32,460 bases of DNA from contig NZ_LN811363.1 of NCBI RefSeq assembly GCF_001006805.1, positions 101,212 through 133,671 on the forward strand. Direction: 5' to 3'. This DNA is from Microvirga massiliensis. GTDB taxonomy: Bacteria > Pseudomonadota > Alphaproteobacteria > Rhizobiales > Beijerinckiaceae. The first letter of the stretch is position 1. Every line of letters begins with the position of its first letter. The notes under the pieces are model-generated. The model did no database searches, was not told the origin of the DNA, and worked only from the letters and a program-made list of their open reading frames with translations. Made by a program: the position numbers and the translations under genes. Shown in pieces: positions 8,825-16,864 of the stretch.

Positions 8825-9016
8825 ATGGCGGACCTCATCGCGGCGCTGGGGCTCGCCCTCGCAATCGAAGGAATCGTATTCGCGGCGTTTCCCGACGGGA
8901 TGCGCCGCGCCATGTATGAGGCCGCGCAAACCCCCTCCGATCGCATGCGGGTCGTCGGTCTCGTTTCCGCGGTGCTGGGGGTCGCCGTGGTCTTCATCGC
9001 TCGGCAATTCGGCTGA
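8825..9016 (+). CDS. DUF2065 small inner-membrane protein
   Basis: A 63-aa protein with two predicted membrane helices: ALGLALAIEGIVFAAFP (about 5-21) and VVGLVSAVLGVAVVFIA (about 43-59). A polar loop, DGMRRAMYEAAQTPSDRMR, joins them. Length and pattern fit DUF2065. ATG 8825 lies 4 bases after the hflC stop, so it belongs to the hflKC transcript. In many proteobacteria this family sits between hflC and a Do-type protease, as here, which suggests a link to membrane protein quality control; its function is not established. Confidence 0.82.
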   Translation: MADLIAALGLALAIEGIVFAAFPDGMRRAMYEAAQTPSDRMRVVGLVSAVLGVAVVFIARQFG

Positions 9017-9105
9017 CTGTCGGCGCGATTTCGGCCATATTTCCCCGGTTGCTTGAATGCAGTCCGGGGCAGCCGATCTATGTGGAACATCAGGAGAAAT
9101 GATCG

Positions 9106-10620
9106 ATGGCTGAAGTCATGACGGTCCCGACACAGGGCAGTCTGACCGCGGACGGGCGCCGCAGGGCGTCCTGGTTGTCAATCGCTGCCTTCCTCGTCGC
9201 CCTCGTCCCCGTGCCGGTCCTCGCCCGGTCGGCGCCGGAATCCTTCGCCGACCTCGCCCAGGAGGTCATTCCGGCTGTGGTGAACATCTCGGCATCGACC
9301 ACCGTCGAAGTCCGGAACCGCACCCTACCGCAATTGCCGCCCGGCACCCCGTTCGAGGATCTCTTCGAGGAGTTCTTCAATCGGCGCGGCGGCGGGGGCG
9401 GCAACAACGACAACAACGAAAGCCCGTTGCGGCCAAGGCGTTCGAACTCGCTCGGCTCAGGCTTCGTCATCGATTCCTCCGGGATCGTGGTCACCAACAA
9501 CCACGTCATCGGGGATGCGAACGATATCCAGGTAATCTTCGCCGATGGCACGCGCCTGAAGGCGGAGATCATCGGGAAGGATTCGAAGATCGATCTCGCA
9601 GTGCTTCGTGTGAAGCCCGAAAAGCCGCTCACCGCGGTGCGCTTCGGTGATTCCGAACGCCTCCGCCCGGGCGATTGGGTGATGGCGATCGGCAATCCGT
9701 TCGGGCTCGGCGGGTCCGTCACGGCGGGCATCGTGTCGGCTCGTGGCCGCAACATCGATTCCGGACCGTACGACAACTACATTCAGACCGACGCCTCCAT
9801 CAACAAGGGTAATTCCGGTGGTCCGCTGTTCAACATGGATGGCGAGGTCATCGGCATCAACACGGCGATCCTGTCGCCGACGGGCGGCTCCGTCGGGATC
9901 GGATTCGCGGTGCCGGCCTCGACCGCAGTTCCGGTCATCGAGCAGCTTCGCGAGTTCGGTGAAACCCGCCGCGGTTGGCTGGGCGTACGAATCCAGAATG
10001 TCGACGAGCCTACTGCCGAGGCTCTGAACCTCGGGGCGGCCCGGGGTGCGCTCGTGGCCGGGGTCGACGAGAAGGGGCCTGCCAAGCCAGCTGGCCTCGA
10101 GGTCGGCGACGTGATCGTCCGATTCGATAACCACGACGTGAAGGATTCCCGCGACCTGCCGCGGATCGTCGCGAACACTCCCGTCGGGAAAACCGTGGAC
10201 GTGGTCGTAATCCGCAAGGGACAGGAGATGAACCGTCAGGTGACGCTCGGCCGCCTTGAGGACGGTGAGCGCCAGCAGCAGGCTGCCCTGAAGCAGCCGC
10301 CGACGGACAGCCCGAGCGTGACGCATCAGGCCCTCGGCCTGACCCTGTCGAGCGTGACGGACGAGCTTCGCCGGCGCTACAGCATCAAGGACAGCATCAA
10401 GGGTGTCGTCGTGACCCGCGTCGACCCGAACTCGGTCGCTGCCGACAAGCGCATCCAGCCCGGGGACGTCGTGGTCGAGGTGGGCCAGGAGCCGGTCTCA
10501 AGCCCGGCCGATGTGACCCGCCGCATCGAGGCCCTGAAGCGCGACGGCCGCAAGTCGGCGCTGCTTCTCGTTGCGAATGCGCAGGGCGAGGTCCGCTTCG
10601 TGGCGGTCTCGATCGAATAA
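9106..10620 (+). CDS. degP: Periplasmic Do/DegP-family serine protease
   Basis: HtrA-type protease-chaperone for misfolded envelope proteins. It has 504 residues and an export signal (basic RRR at 18-20, hydrophobic 23-39, ALA-like site near 40). The trypsin-like domain has His133 in TNNHVIG, Asp163 in KIDLAVL and Ser237 in GNSGGPLF, so the triad is complete. Two PDZ domains follow (about 285-375 and 405-500). A Gly/Asn-rich insertion (about 94-105, loop-LA position) precedes the protease core. AGGAGA lies about 10 bases before ATG 9106; ATG 9118 is an alternative start. It ends the hflKC run and has a strong terminator. Orthology to DegP rather than DegQ/MucD is not resolvable by eye. Confidence 0.93.
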   Translation: MAEVMTVPTQGSLTADGRRRASWLSIAAFLVALVPVPVLARSAPESFADLAQEVIPAVVNISASTTVEVRNRTLPQLPPGTPFEDLFEEFFNRRGGGGGNNDNNESPLRPRRSNSLGSGFVIDSSGIVVTNNHVIGDANDIQVIFADGTRLKAEIIGKDSKIDLAVLRVKPEKPLTAVRFGDSERLRPGDWVMAIGNPFGLGGSVTAGIVSARGRNIDSGPYDNYIQTDASINKGNSGGPLFNMDGEVIGINTAILSPTGGSVGIGFAVPASTAVPVIEQLREFGETRRGWLGVRIQNVDEPTAEALNLGAARGALVAGVDEKGPAKPAGLEVGDVIVRFDNHDVKDSRDLPRIVANTPVGKTVDVVVIRKGQEMNRQVTLGRLEDGERQQQAALKQPPTDSPSVTHQALGLTLSSVTDELRRRYSIKDSIKGVVVTRVDPNSVAADKRIQPGDVVVEVGQEPVSSPADVTRRIEALKRDGRKSALLLVANAQGEVRFVAVSIE

Positions 10621-10649
10621 CCGATCGCATCGTAGTCTTCGTCTCAACG

Positions 10650-10679
10650 AAAACGGGCCGGCTGATGCCGGCCCGTTTT
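10650..10679 (+). terminator. Intrinsic terminator after degP
   Basis: GGGCCGGC (10655-10662), loop TGAT and GCCGGCCC form an 8-bp GC-rich stem, extended by flanking AAAAC/GTTTT pairing and ending in TTTT. A-tracts on the left mean it can also serve the convergent corC transcript. Confidence 0.9.
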
Positions 10680-10738
10680 CTATCGCGATGAGGCTCCGCG
10701 GTTCTTGGCGATCATGAAGGCTTCCTTTGGGAGGCTAC

Positions 10739-12115
10739 CTATGAGCCTGCTGCGCGAAGGCTGGCGCGCCGGTGCAGCTCCGCGGCATCAGCCGAACTCA
10801 CCTTCGCGATCAGCACCTTGTCGATACGCCGGCCGTCGATGTCCACTACCTCGAAGCGCCAGCCGAGCGCCTCGACGAATTCTCCGATCGTCGGGATGTG
10901 CCTCAGACGCGAGAGCACGAAGCCCGCCACGGTCTGATAATCGCGCCGGCCAGCCGGCAGGGTCAGGCCGATCATATCCGCCACCTCGTCTGCCTGCATC
11001 CAGCCGGACACGAGCCAGGATCCGTCTTCGCGCTCCACGATAGGCGGCTCTTCCTCTTCACGGCTCGTGAATTCACCGGTGATCGCCAGGAGGCCATCGA
11101 CCGGCGTGACGATCCCTTCGAAATGCCCGTACTCGTCATGGACGAGAGCCATCGGGATCTCCGCCTCGCGCAGATAGGTGAGGACGTCGAGCGCATCGAG
11201 GGTGTCGGGGACGACCGGTGCGTTCCGGAGATGGGCCCTGACGTTCAGAGGCTTTCCGTCGACGAGGTCGGCGAGCACGGCGCGCACCTGGACCACGCCG
11301 ATGATGTTGTCGTCATCCCCATCGACAACGGGAACACGGGAGTGGATGGTCGAGACGAGAGCCGCACGAATCGTGTCCTCGTCATCGCTGAGATCGATCA
11401 GGTCGACATCGGTGCGGGGCGTCATGAGCCCTCGCACGGGGCGATCCGCCAGGCGCATCACGCCGGCGATCATCCGCTTCTCCTCGGGCTCGATCACGCC
11501 TGCGGTTTCGGCCTCCGCGACCAGGCTGCGGATCTCCTCGTCGGTCACCTGGCTCTCGGGCTCTGTCTTGCCTCCCACGAGCTTGAAAATCGCCTTTGTC
11601 GAGGCATCGAGGAACAGGACCGCCGGCGACGCGACGCGCGACACGATGGTCATCATGGGCGCGACCGCGCAGGCGATGCCTTCCGGGTTCCTGAGAGCCA
11701 GATGCTTCGGGACGAGTTCGCCGATGATCACCGACAGATAGGTGATGCTTCCGATCACGATCGTATAGGCGAGCGGCTCCGCGACTCTGGTCGAAACGCC
11801 CCAACCCTCGAGAATGGCGTCGAACCGTTGGCTGAGCGCTGCACCGGAAAAAGCGCCGGCCAGAATCCCGACCAGGGTGATCCCGATCTGCACAGTCGAG
11901 AGGAATCGTCCGGGCTCCTCCGCGAGATGGAGGGCGGCCTGTGCTCCGCTTCGGCCCTGCTCCGCCATCATGCGAAGCCGCGGCCGACGGGCCGACACCA
12001 CCGCGAGTTCCGAGAGAGCGAAGAGCCCGTTCAGGAGAATCAGCAGCAGCGCAATAATGAGTTCTATCAATCCCTCAGGACCGGAATGCGCGAGCACCCA
12101 GTCTCCCAGCGGCAA
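10739..12115 (-). CDS. CorC/HlyC-type CNNM transporter (hemolysin family)
   Basis: Integral membrane protein with a CNNM/DUF21 domain (about 12-190, several hydrophobic segments; SELAVVSARRPRL and VIIGELVPKHLAL are signature stretches). A pair of CBS domains (about 215-335, from MTPRTDV to VDGLLAITGEF) and a C-terminal CorC_HlyC domain (about 360-445) follow. Relatives are implicated in Mg2+/Co2+ export or resistance; the haemolysin name is historical. The start is uncertain. The longest frame uses TTG at 12115 without a ribosome site. GTG at 12097 (residue 7) has GGGAG 5 bases upstream and may be the true start. It lies downstream of serB on the same strand, about 73 bases away, possibly in one transcript. 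Confidence 0.9.
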   Translation of the reverse strand: MPLGDWVLAHSGPEGLIELIIALLLILLNGLFALSELAVVSARRPRLRMMAEQGRSGAQAALHLAEEPGRFLSTVQIGITLVGILAGAFSGAALSQRFDAILEGWGVSTRVAEPLAYTIVIGSITYLSVIIGELVPKHLALRNPEGIACAVAPMMTIVSRVASPAVLFLDASTKAIFKLVGGKTEPESQVTDEEIRSLVAEAETAGVIEPEEKRMIAGVMRLADRPVRGLMTPRTDVDLIDLSDDEDTIRAALVSTIHSRVPVVDGDDDNIIGVVQVRAVLADLVDGKPLNVRAHLRNAPVVPDTLDALDVLTYLREAEIPMALVHDEYGHFEGIVTPVDGLLAITGEFTSREEEEPPIVEREDGSWLVSGWMQADEVADMIGLTLPAGRRDYQTVAGFVLSRLRHIPTIGEFVEALGWRFEVVDIDGRRIDKVLIAKVSSADAAELHRRASLRAAGS

Positions 12116-12188
12116 GTGGGCCCAATGTGGGCAAAGCCCGTTCGTGGGTCAATCACCGACCTCGCGTCCCCAAGGGCGGCTCTTCCCC

Positions 12189-13100
12189 TCAGCCATCGAG
12201 CACGAAATCTTCGGCCCTGTATCCCTGTACATAGAGCAGGGCGGTCAGGTCGGCATGATCGAGCCTGGCATGAGCCGCGGCGGCAACCGCCGGCTTCGCG
12301 TGAAAGGCAACACCCAGCCCCGCCTCCGAGAGCATGGCGAGATCATTCGCTCCGTCACCGACTGCGAGGCTTTCGGTTGGTGAGAGACGAAGCCGCTCGC
12401 GAAGTTCGTGAAGCGTGGAGAGCTTGGCCTCGCGGCCGAGGATCGGCTCCTCGACCCTGCCGGCCAGGTGCTCGTTCTCGACGATCAGCCTGTTCGAGCG
12501 ATGCTCGTCGAATCCGACCATGCCGCTGATCGGTCCCGTGAAAACCGTGAAGCCCCCGGAGACCAGGCAGGTATAGGCGCCATTCGCCCGCATCGTCCGA
12601 ACGAGCGCCCGCCCGCCGGATGTCAGGGTGATCCGCTGCTCGATGATGTCGTCGACGACCTTGAGCGGGAGGCCCTTCAGCAGGGCGACGCGCTCGCGCA
12701 GCGCCGGCTCGAAGGCGATCTCGCCTCGCATTGCGCGTTCCGTGATCGTAGCGACCTCGCCCTTGAGACCGACGAAATCGGCGAGCTCGTCGATGCATTC
12801 CTGCTCGATCATCGTGGAGTCCATGTCGGCGAGGAAAAGCTTCTTCTTCCTGCCGGCGAGCGGCTGGACGACGACATCGACCGGCGCCGGCGCGAGCGCA
12901 TGTCGGAGACGATCCTGGATCACTGCAGGATCTTCGCTGGCCTCAAACACGAGGTCGACCGCAATCCCTCTTGCAAGAACAGCCGGGCGTGTCTCATGTC
13001 CCAGCGCCTGAGCTGTCTCATCGATCACTGTGTCGGTGACGCCGGGACGGTCGGGATGCGCGACGAGCGTCGCGACGAGCGAGGAGGTGGAGATCGGCAT
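12189..13100 (-). CDS. serB: Phosphoserine phosphatase
   Basis: HAD-superfamily enzyme for the last step of serine synthesis. It has 303 residues: an N-terminal ACT-like region (about 1-80) and the HAD core. Visible are DMDST (Asp92 nucleophile, Asp94 acid/base), CLVSGGFTVF (motif II Ser), a Lys in REAKLSTL, and GDGANDLAML (motif III Asp pair). MIEQECIDELAD is the cap-region substrate Glu segment. The start codon is 13 bases from a possible miaA start on the other strand, so the two promoters must lie within each other's N-terminal coding DNA. Confidence 0.95.
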   Translation of the reverse strand: MPISTSSLVATLVAHPDRPGVTDTVIDETAQALGHETRPAVLARGIAVDLVFEASEDPAVIQDRLRHALAPAPVDVVVQPLAGRKKKLFLADMDSTMIEQECIDELADFVGLKGEVATITERAMRGEIAFEPALRERVALLKGLPLKVVDDIIEQRITLTSGGRALVRTMRANGAYTCLVSGGFTVFTGPISGMVGFDEHRSNRLIVENEHLAGRVEEPILGREAKLSTLHELRERLRLSPTESLAVGDGANDLAMLSEAGLGVAFHAKPAVAAAAHARLDHADLTALLYVQGYRAEDFVLDG

Positions 13101-13113
13101 CGTTCAGGGAAAA

Positions 13114-14055
13114 GTGGATTGGGTCGGACCAGGTCGCGCCATCCTCATCGCAGGGCCGACCGCCTCCGGCAAGTCGGCGCTTGCGCTCACCCTTGCCGAG
13201 AGGATGGGTGGTATCATTGTGAACACCGATTCCATGCAGGTCTATCACGACCTGCACATCATCACCGCACGCCCCTCGCCCGAGGAGGAGGCGCGCGTTC
13301 CGCACCGGCTCTATGGCCATGTGGACGGCGCCATCAACTATTCCGTTGCGCGCTACCTCGAAGACGCCGCGGCCGTGCTCACTGATCTCGAATCCGGCAG
13401 GGTGCCGATCTTCGTCGGGGGCACGGGGCTTTATTTCAAGGCACTTCTCGGGGGGCTGTCTCCAGTGCCGGCGGTCCCGGAGGAGCTTCGCCGCCGCATC
13501 CGGAACGAGGCCGAAGGGGTCGAGACGGCAGATCTGCATCGCTGGCTCGCGGAGCGTGACGCCGGTGCTGCTGCCGCGGTGCGGCCGACCGATCGCCTGC
13601 GCATCCTACGGGCGCTCGAGGTTCTCGAAGCGACGGGGCGAGCGTTGGCGACGTTCCACGGCGAGCGAATGGCGGGGCCGCTCGCGGGCATGCCGGCAAT
13701 CAAGGTCTTCCTCACGCCGGATCGCGCCGCCTTGCGGGAGCGCATCGACAGCCGGTTCCGCTCCATGATCGATGCTGGCGCCCTTGAGGAGGTGGCCCGG
13801 CTCGATGCTCGTCGCCTCGATCCGCTGCTTCCGGTCATGCGCGCGCATGGCGTTCCACGGCTCAGGGAGGCTCTCGCCGGGACCTCCTCACTTGAAGAGG
13901 CGATTGCCCGTGCCCAGGCGGAGACTCGGCAATATGCGAAGCGGCAGGTCACGTTCTTCCGCCATCAGCTTCCCGAGTTCCTCCCTGTTGTACCCGAGCT
14001 TGCGGAGGAGACGATTCTGAATTCGTCACGCGAAATTTACGGAAACGGCGCTTGA
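13114..14055 (+). CDS. miaA: tRNA dimethylallyltransferase
   Basis: Prenylates A37 of tRNAs that read UNN codons, using DMAPP. The P-loop is GPTASGKSALAL, followed by NTDSMQVYHDL (the conserved D-S-x-Q box), FVGGTGLYFKALL, RPTDRLRILRALEV and the C-terminal AQAETRQYAKRQVTFFRHQ. The start is ambiguous. GTG 13114 puts the first strand near the N-terminus as in most MiaA and avoids overlap with serB; GTG 13087 and GTG 13030 are open alternatives, the last overlapping serB by 71 bases. None has an ideal Shine-Dalgarno spacing. Length from 13114 is 313 residues, normal for the family. Divergent from serB. Confidence 0.92.
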   Translation: MDWVGPGRAILIAGPTASGKSALALTLAERMGGIIVNTDSMQVYHDLHIITARPSPEEEARVPHRLYGHVDGAINYSVARYLEDAAAVLTDLESGRVPIFVGGTGLYFKALLGGLSPVPAVPEELRRRIRNEAEGVETADLHRWLAERDAGAAAAVRPTDRLRILRALEVLEATGRALATFHGERMAGPLAGMPAIKVFLTPDRAALRERIDSRFRSMIDAGALEEVARLDARRLDPLLPVMRAHGVPRLREALAGTSSLEEAIARAQAETRQYAKRQVTFFRHQLPEFLPVVPELAEETILNSSREIYGNGA

Positions 14056-14080
14056 CCGATTTCGTCGCGTCCGATAGCTT
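14051..14080 (+). promoter_or_regulatory. Probable sigma70-type promoter of the ilvB leader
   Basis: TTGACC at 14052-14057, exactly 17 bases, then TAGCTT at 14075-14080, close to the alphaproteobacterial consensus (CTTGAC, N17, TAnnnT). It overlaps the miaA stop codon and places transcription start near 14087, just before the leader peptide at 14099. Confidence 0.6.
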
Positions 14081-14098
14081 GCCGCGCAACTTTTGAAC

Positions 14099-14164
14099 AT
14101 GGGAAGTGCCGTGTCGCGCACGCTTATTCTCGTACGATTGGCGCCGTCGACGGAGCAGGGATAA
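14099..14164 (+). CDS. ilvB leader peptide (attenuator)
   Basis: A 21-codon open frame from ATG 14099 to TAA 14162, too short for ordinary gene calling. The middle reads TLILVRL, using CTT ATT CTC GTA CGA TTG: five branched-chain codons within six. An intrinsic terminator follows at 14191-14213, then ilvB. This is the layout of a classical attenuator. Scarcity of charged Leu/Ile/Val tRNA would stall the ribosome and prevent terminator formation. No strong Shine-Dalgarno is visible. The reading frame and codons are seen; the regulatory role is inferred from the family of ilv leaders. Confidence 0.7.
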   Translation: MGSAVSRTLILVRLAPSTEQG

Positions 14165-14190
14165 TCCTGCAGGTCCGAAGATGGCGCATG

Positions 14191-14213
14191 AGGCCCCCTC
14201 CGGGGCCTTTTTT
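14191..14213 (+). terminator. Attenuator terminator upstream of ilvB
   Basis: AGGCCCC, loop CTCC and GGGGCCT, followed by a run of six T. It is an intrinsic terminator located before the gene, not after it. GCGCC (14141-14145, in the leader) can pair with GGCGC (14183-14187), giving one possible competing structure; I could not fold it rigorously. Confidence 0.8.
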
Positions 14214-14259
14214 ATTGGCCGGAGACGTGAGCGACGAACTGGAAGCTGGAGCGAGCGAT

Positions 14260-16035
14260 ATGAGCGAGACGATGACCGGTGCCGAAATGGTGATCCGCGC
14301 CCTGCAGGATCAGGGCGTCGAATACATCTTCGGCTATCCGGGGGGCGCAGTGCTGCCGATCTACGATGCCCTTTTTCATCAGGACACCGTCAAGCACGTG
14401 CTGGTTCGCCATGAGCAGGGCGCCGTCCACGCCGCGGAGGGCTACGCTCGCTCCTCGGGTAAGGTCGGCGTGGTGCTCGTGACCTCGGGACCCGGGGCGA
14501 CGAATGCCGTGACGGGCCTGACTGATGCCATGATGGACTCGATCCCGGTCGTGTGCATCACCGGCCAAGTGCCGACACATCTCATCGGCTCCGATGCATT
14601 CCAGGAATGCGATACGGTCGGCATCACCCGGCACTGCACGAAGCACAACTACCTCGTCAAATCGATTGAGGATCTGCCGCGGATCCTCCACGAGGCCTTC
14701 TACGTGGCTTCGAGCGGGCGCCCCGGGCCGGTCGTCATCGATCTTCCGAAGGATGTCCAGTTCAAGAGCGGGGCCTATGCCCGCCCGACGAACAACCAGC
14801 ACAAGACCTACCGTCCGGCCCTGAAGGGCAACCCGGAGGCAATTCGCGCCGCGGTGGCGCTGATGGCCTCGGCGAAGCGCCCCGTCTTCTATACCGGCGG
14901 CGGCGTCATCAATTCGGGTCCACGCGCTTCGGCCCTCCTTCGCGAATTCGTGCGCCTCACGGGGTTCCCGATCACTTCGACGCTGATGGGACTTGGCGCC
15001 TATCCGGGCTCCGATCCGCAATTCCTCGGGATGCTCGGCATGCACGGCACCTACGAGGCCAATCTCGCGATGCATGGCTGCGACGTCCTGATCAATATCG
15101 GCGCACGCTTCGACGATCGGATCACGGGCCGGCTCGATGCCTTCTCGCCCTACTCGAAGCGGATCCATGTCGACGTCGATCCGTCCTCGATCAACAAGAA
15201 CGTCAAGGTCGATATCCCGATCATTGGCGATTGCGAACACGTGCTCGAAGACATGCTGCGCCTCTGGAAGCAGGAGGCTGCAAAGGTCGAACGGCCCGAC
15301 CTCAAGGACTGGTGGGGCAAGATCGAGGGCTGGCGGCGTCGCAACTGTCTCGCCTATCGCCCGTCGAAGGACACCATCAAGCCGCAATACGCCATCCAGC
15401 GCCTGTACGAGCTCACCAAGGATCGTGAGACCTACGTCACGACCGAAGTCGGCCAGCACCAGATGTGGGCGGCGCAGTACTATCGCTTCGAGGAGCCGAA
15501 CCGCTGGATGACGAGCGGCGGCCTCGGCACGATGGGTTACGGCCTACCGGCCGCCATCGGCGCGCAGCTCGCGCATCCCGGCGCTCTCGTCGTCGACATC
15601 GCCGGCGAGGCCTCGATTCTAATGAACATGCAGGAGATGTCGACGGCCGTGCAGTATCGACTGCCCGTCAAGATCTTCATTCTGAACAACGAGTATATGG
15701 GCATGGTGCGCCAGTGGCAGGAACTGCTCCATGGCGGCCGCTATTCGGAAAGCTATTCCGCGAGCTTGCCCGATTTCGTGAAGCTTGCGGAGGCCTATGG
15801 CGGCGTCGGAATTCGCTGCAGCGACCCGAATTCACTCGACGATGCCATCCGCGAGATGCTCTCGGTCGATCGCCCGGTCATCTTCGACTGCGTGGTCGAC
15901 AAGGAAGAGAACTGCTTCCCGATGATCCCATCGGGCAAGGCGCATAATGAAATGCTCCTGAACGACTATCTGGGCGAGACCGGGCAACAGGACATCGGCT
16001 CGGTGATCGACGCCGAGGGTCGCATGCTCGTTTGA
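14260..16035 (+). CDS. ilvB: Acetolactate synthase large subunit
   Basis: ThDP-dependent enzyme making acetolactate or acetohydroxybutyrate, the first common step to Val, Leu and Ile. It has 591 residues. I chose ATG 14260 (MSETMTGAEMVI) because GGAG sits 8 bases upstream; the longer frame from 14188 would start inside the terminator hairpin. N-terminal PYR domain: GYPGGAVLPIYDAL and the catalytic Glu in RHEQGAVHAAEGYA. Central FAD-type domain: GGGVINSG. C-terminal PP domain: GLGTMGYGLPAAIGAQ and FILNNEYMGMVRQWQELL. The GDG cofactor motif reads GEA (IAGEASILMNMQEM), with Glu at the usual Mg2+-binding Asp. Its regulatory partner ilvH lies downstream beyond a GST gene. Confidence 0.95.
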   Translation: MSETMTGAEMVIRALQDQGVEYIFGYPGGAVLPIYDALFHQDTVKHVLVRHEQGAVHAAEGYARSSGKVGVVLVTSGPGATNAVTGLTDAMMDSIPVVCITGQVPTHLIGSDAFQECDTVGITRHCTKHNYLVKSIEDLPRILHEAFYVASSGRPGPVVIDLPKDVQFKSGAYARPTNNQHKTYRPALKGNPEAIRAAVALMASAKRPVFYTGGGVINSGPRASALLREFVRLTGFPITSTLMGLGAYPGSDPQFLGMLGMHGTYEANLAMHGCDVLINIGARFDDRITGRLDAFSPYSKRIHVDVDPSSINKNVKVDIPIIGDCEHVLEDMLRLWKQEAAKVERPDLKDWWGKIEGWRRRNCLAYRPSKDTIKPQYAIQRLYELTKDRETYVTTEVGQHQMWAAQYYRFEEPNRWMTSGGLGTMGYGLPAAIGAQLAHPGALVVDIAGEASILMNMQEMSTAVQYRLPVKIFILNNEYMGMVRQWQELLHGGRYSESYSASLPDFVKLAEAYGGVGIRCSDPNSLDDAIREMLSVDRPVIFDCVVDKEENCFPMIPSGKAHNEMLLNDYLGETGQQDIGSVIDAEGRMLV

Positions 16036-16043
16036 GCCGGTGA

Positions 16044-16061
16044 GCGGAGCTATCGCTCCGC
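16044..16061 (+). other. Short hairpin between ilvB and the GST gene
   Basis: GCGGAGC, TATC, GCTCCGC forms a perfect 7-bp stem 9 bases after the ilvB stop codon. There is no T-run after it, so it is more likely an RNA-stability or partial-termination element than a full terminator. Confidence 0.4.
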
Positions 16062-16158
16062 CCATTCCCGGCGCTGATGGGTCGCTTCACGGCTTGTCGT
16101 TTGCGGTCGCGCAAGAGGCACGCTGAACTGCGAGCGTCCCACGCACGGAAAGATCGTC

Positions 16159-16839
16159 ATGCCCACGCTCGTCATCGGCAACAAGCTGTATTCGTCCTGG
16201 TCGCTCCGGCCATGGCTTCTCCTCAGGGAGCTTGCCGTACCGTTCGATGAGATCCTGATCCCGCTCGATCAGCCGGACACCAAGGCTGCCATTCTGCACC
16301 ATTCGCCGGCCGGGCGCGTTCCGGTTCTCGTCGATGGTGAGACGGCGGTTTGGGAGTCGATCGCGATCATCGAATACGCCAGCGAGCGTTTCGATATCCC
16401 GGTCTGGCCGAGCAATCGGGAAGCGCGTGCCATGGCTCGTTCCGTGGCGGCGGAGATGCATGCCGGGTTTCAGGGACTTCGTTCCGCCTGCCCGATGAAT
16501 CTCGGCAAACGCTTTGCAAGCCGTGATCGCGGTGAGGACGTGGATCGCGACGTCGCGCGGTTCTCCGAGATCGTGAACGGGATGCGGCATCGCTTTGGCC
16601 AGAGCGGGCCTTTCCTGTTCGGCGCCTTCACTGGTGCCGACGCGATGTTCGCACCGCTCGTGACACGGCTCGAGACCTACGGGATTGCCGTCGATCCGGT
16701 GACGCGAGGCTATGTCGACGCGATCCTGGCGCTCTCGTCGTTCCAAGCTTGGCGCGAGGCGGCGCTCCGGGAACCTTGGGTGCTGGCCCAGGACGAAGTG
16801 GATGAGGAGCCGGTCGAGGTTTATCGCCGCGCCGCATGA
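16159..16839 (+). CDS. Glutathione S-transferase family protein
   Basis: A 226-aa GST-fold protein. The N-terminal thioredoxin-like domain (1-78) starts TLVIGNKLYSSWSLRPWLLL, where the SxxS-type Ser near 12-15 is the probable thiol-activating residue. It continues with SPAGRVPVLVDGE (cis-Pro) and WESIAIIEYASERF (the ES glutathione-binding pair). The C-terminal helical domain follows (about 88-215). Substrate is unknown. The gene lies between ilvB and ilvH, which are usually adjacent, and is probably co-transcribed with ilvH 25 bases downstream. Confidence 0.88.
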   Translation: MPTLVIGNKLYSSWSLRPWLLLRELAVPFDEILIPLDQPDTKAAILHHSPAGRVPVLVDGETAVWESIAIIEYASERFDIPVWPSNREARAMARSVAAEMHAGFQGLRSACPMNLGKRFASRDRGEDVDRDVARFSEIVNGMRHRFGQSGPFLFGAFTGADAMFAPLVTRLETYGIAVDPVTRGYVDAILALSSFQAWREAALREPWVLAQDEVDEEPVEVYRRAA

Positions 16840-16864
16840 GACTAGAAATCGAGAGAATGGATCG

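Noticed and set aside
10772..12529. 585-codon plus-strand open frame opposite corC and serB
   Set aside because: Shadow of well-conserved CorC and SerB on the minus strand; His/Asp/Arg-rich nonsense composition.
14188..14259. Longer ilvB N-terminus from ATG 14188
   Set aside because: It would start just before and run through the intrinsic terminator hairpin; ATG 14260 has GGAG at good spacing and the conserved N-terminus.
14212..15459. 415-codon minus-strand frame opposite ilvB
   Set aside because: Antisense to an unambiguous acetolactate synthase.
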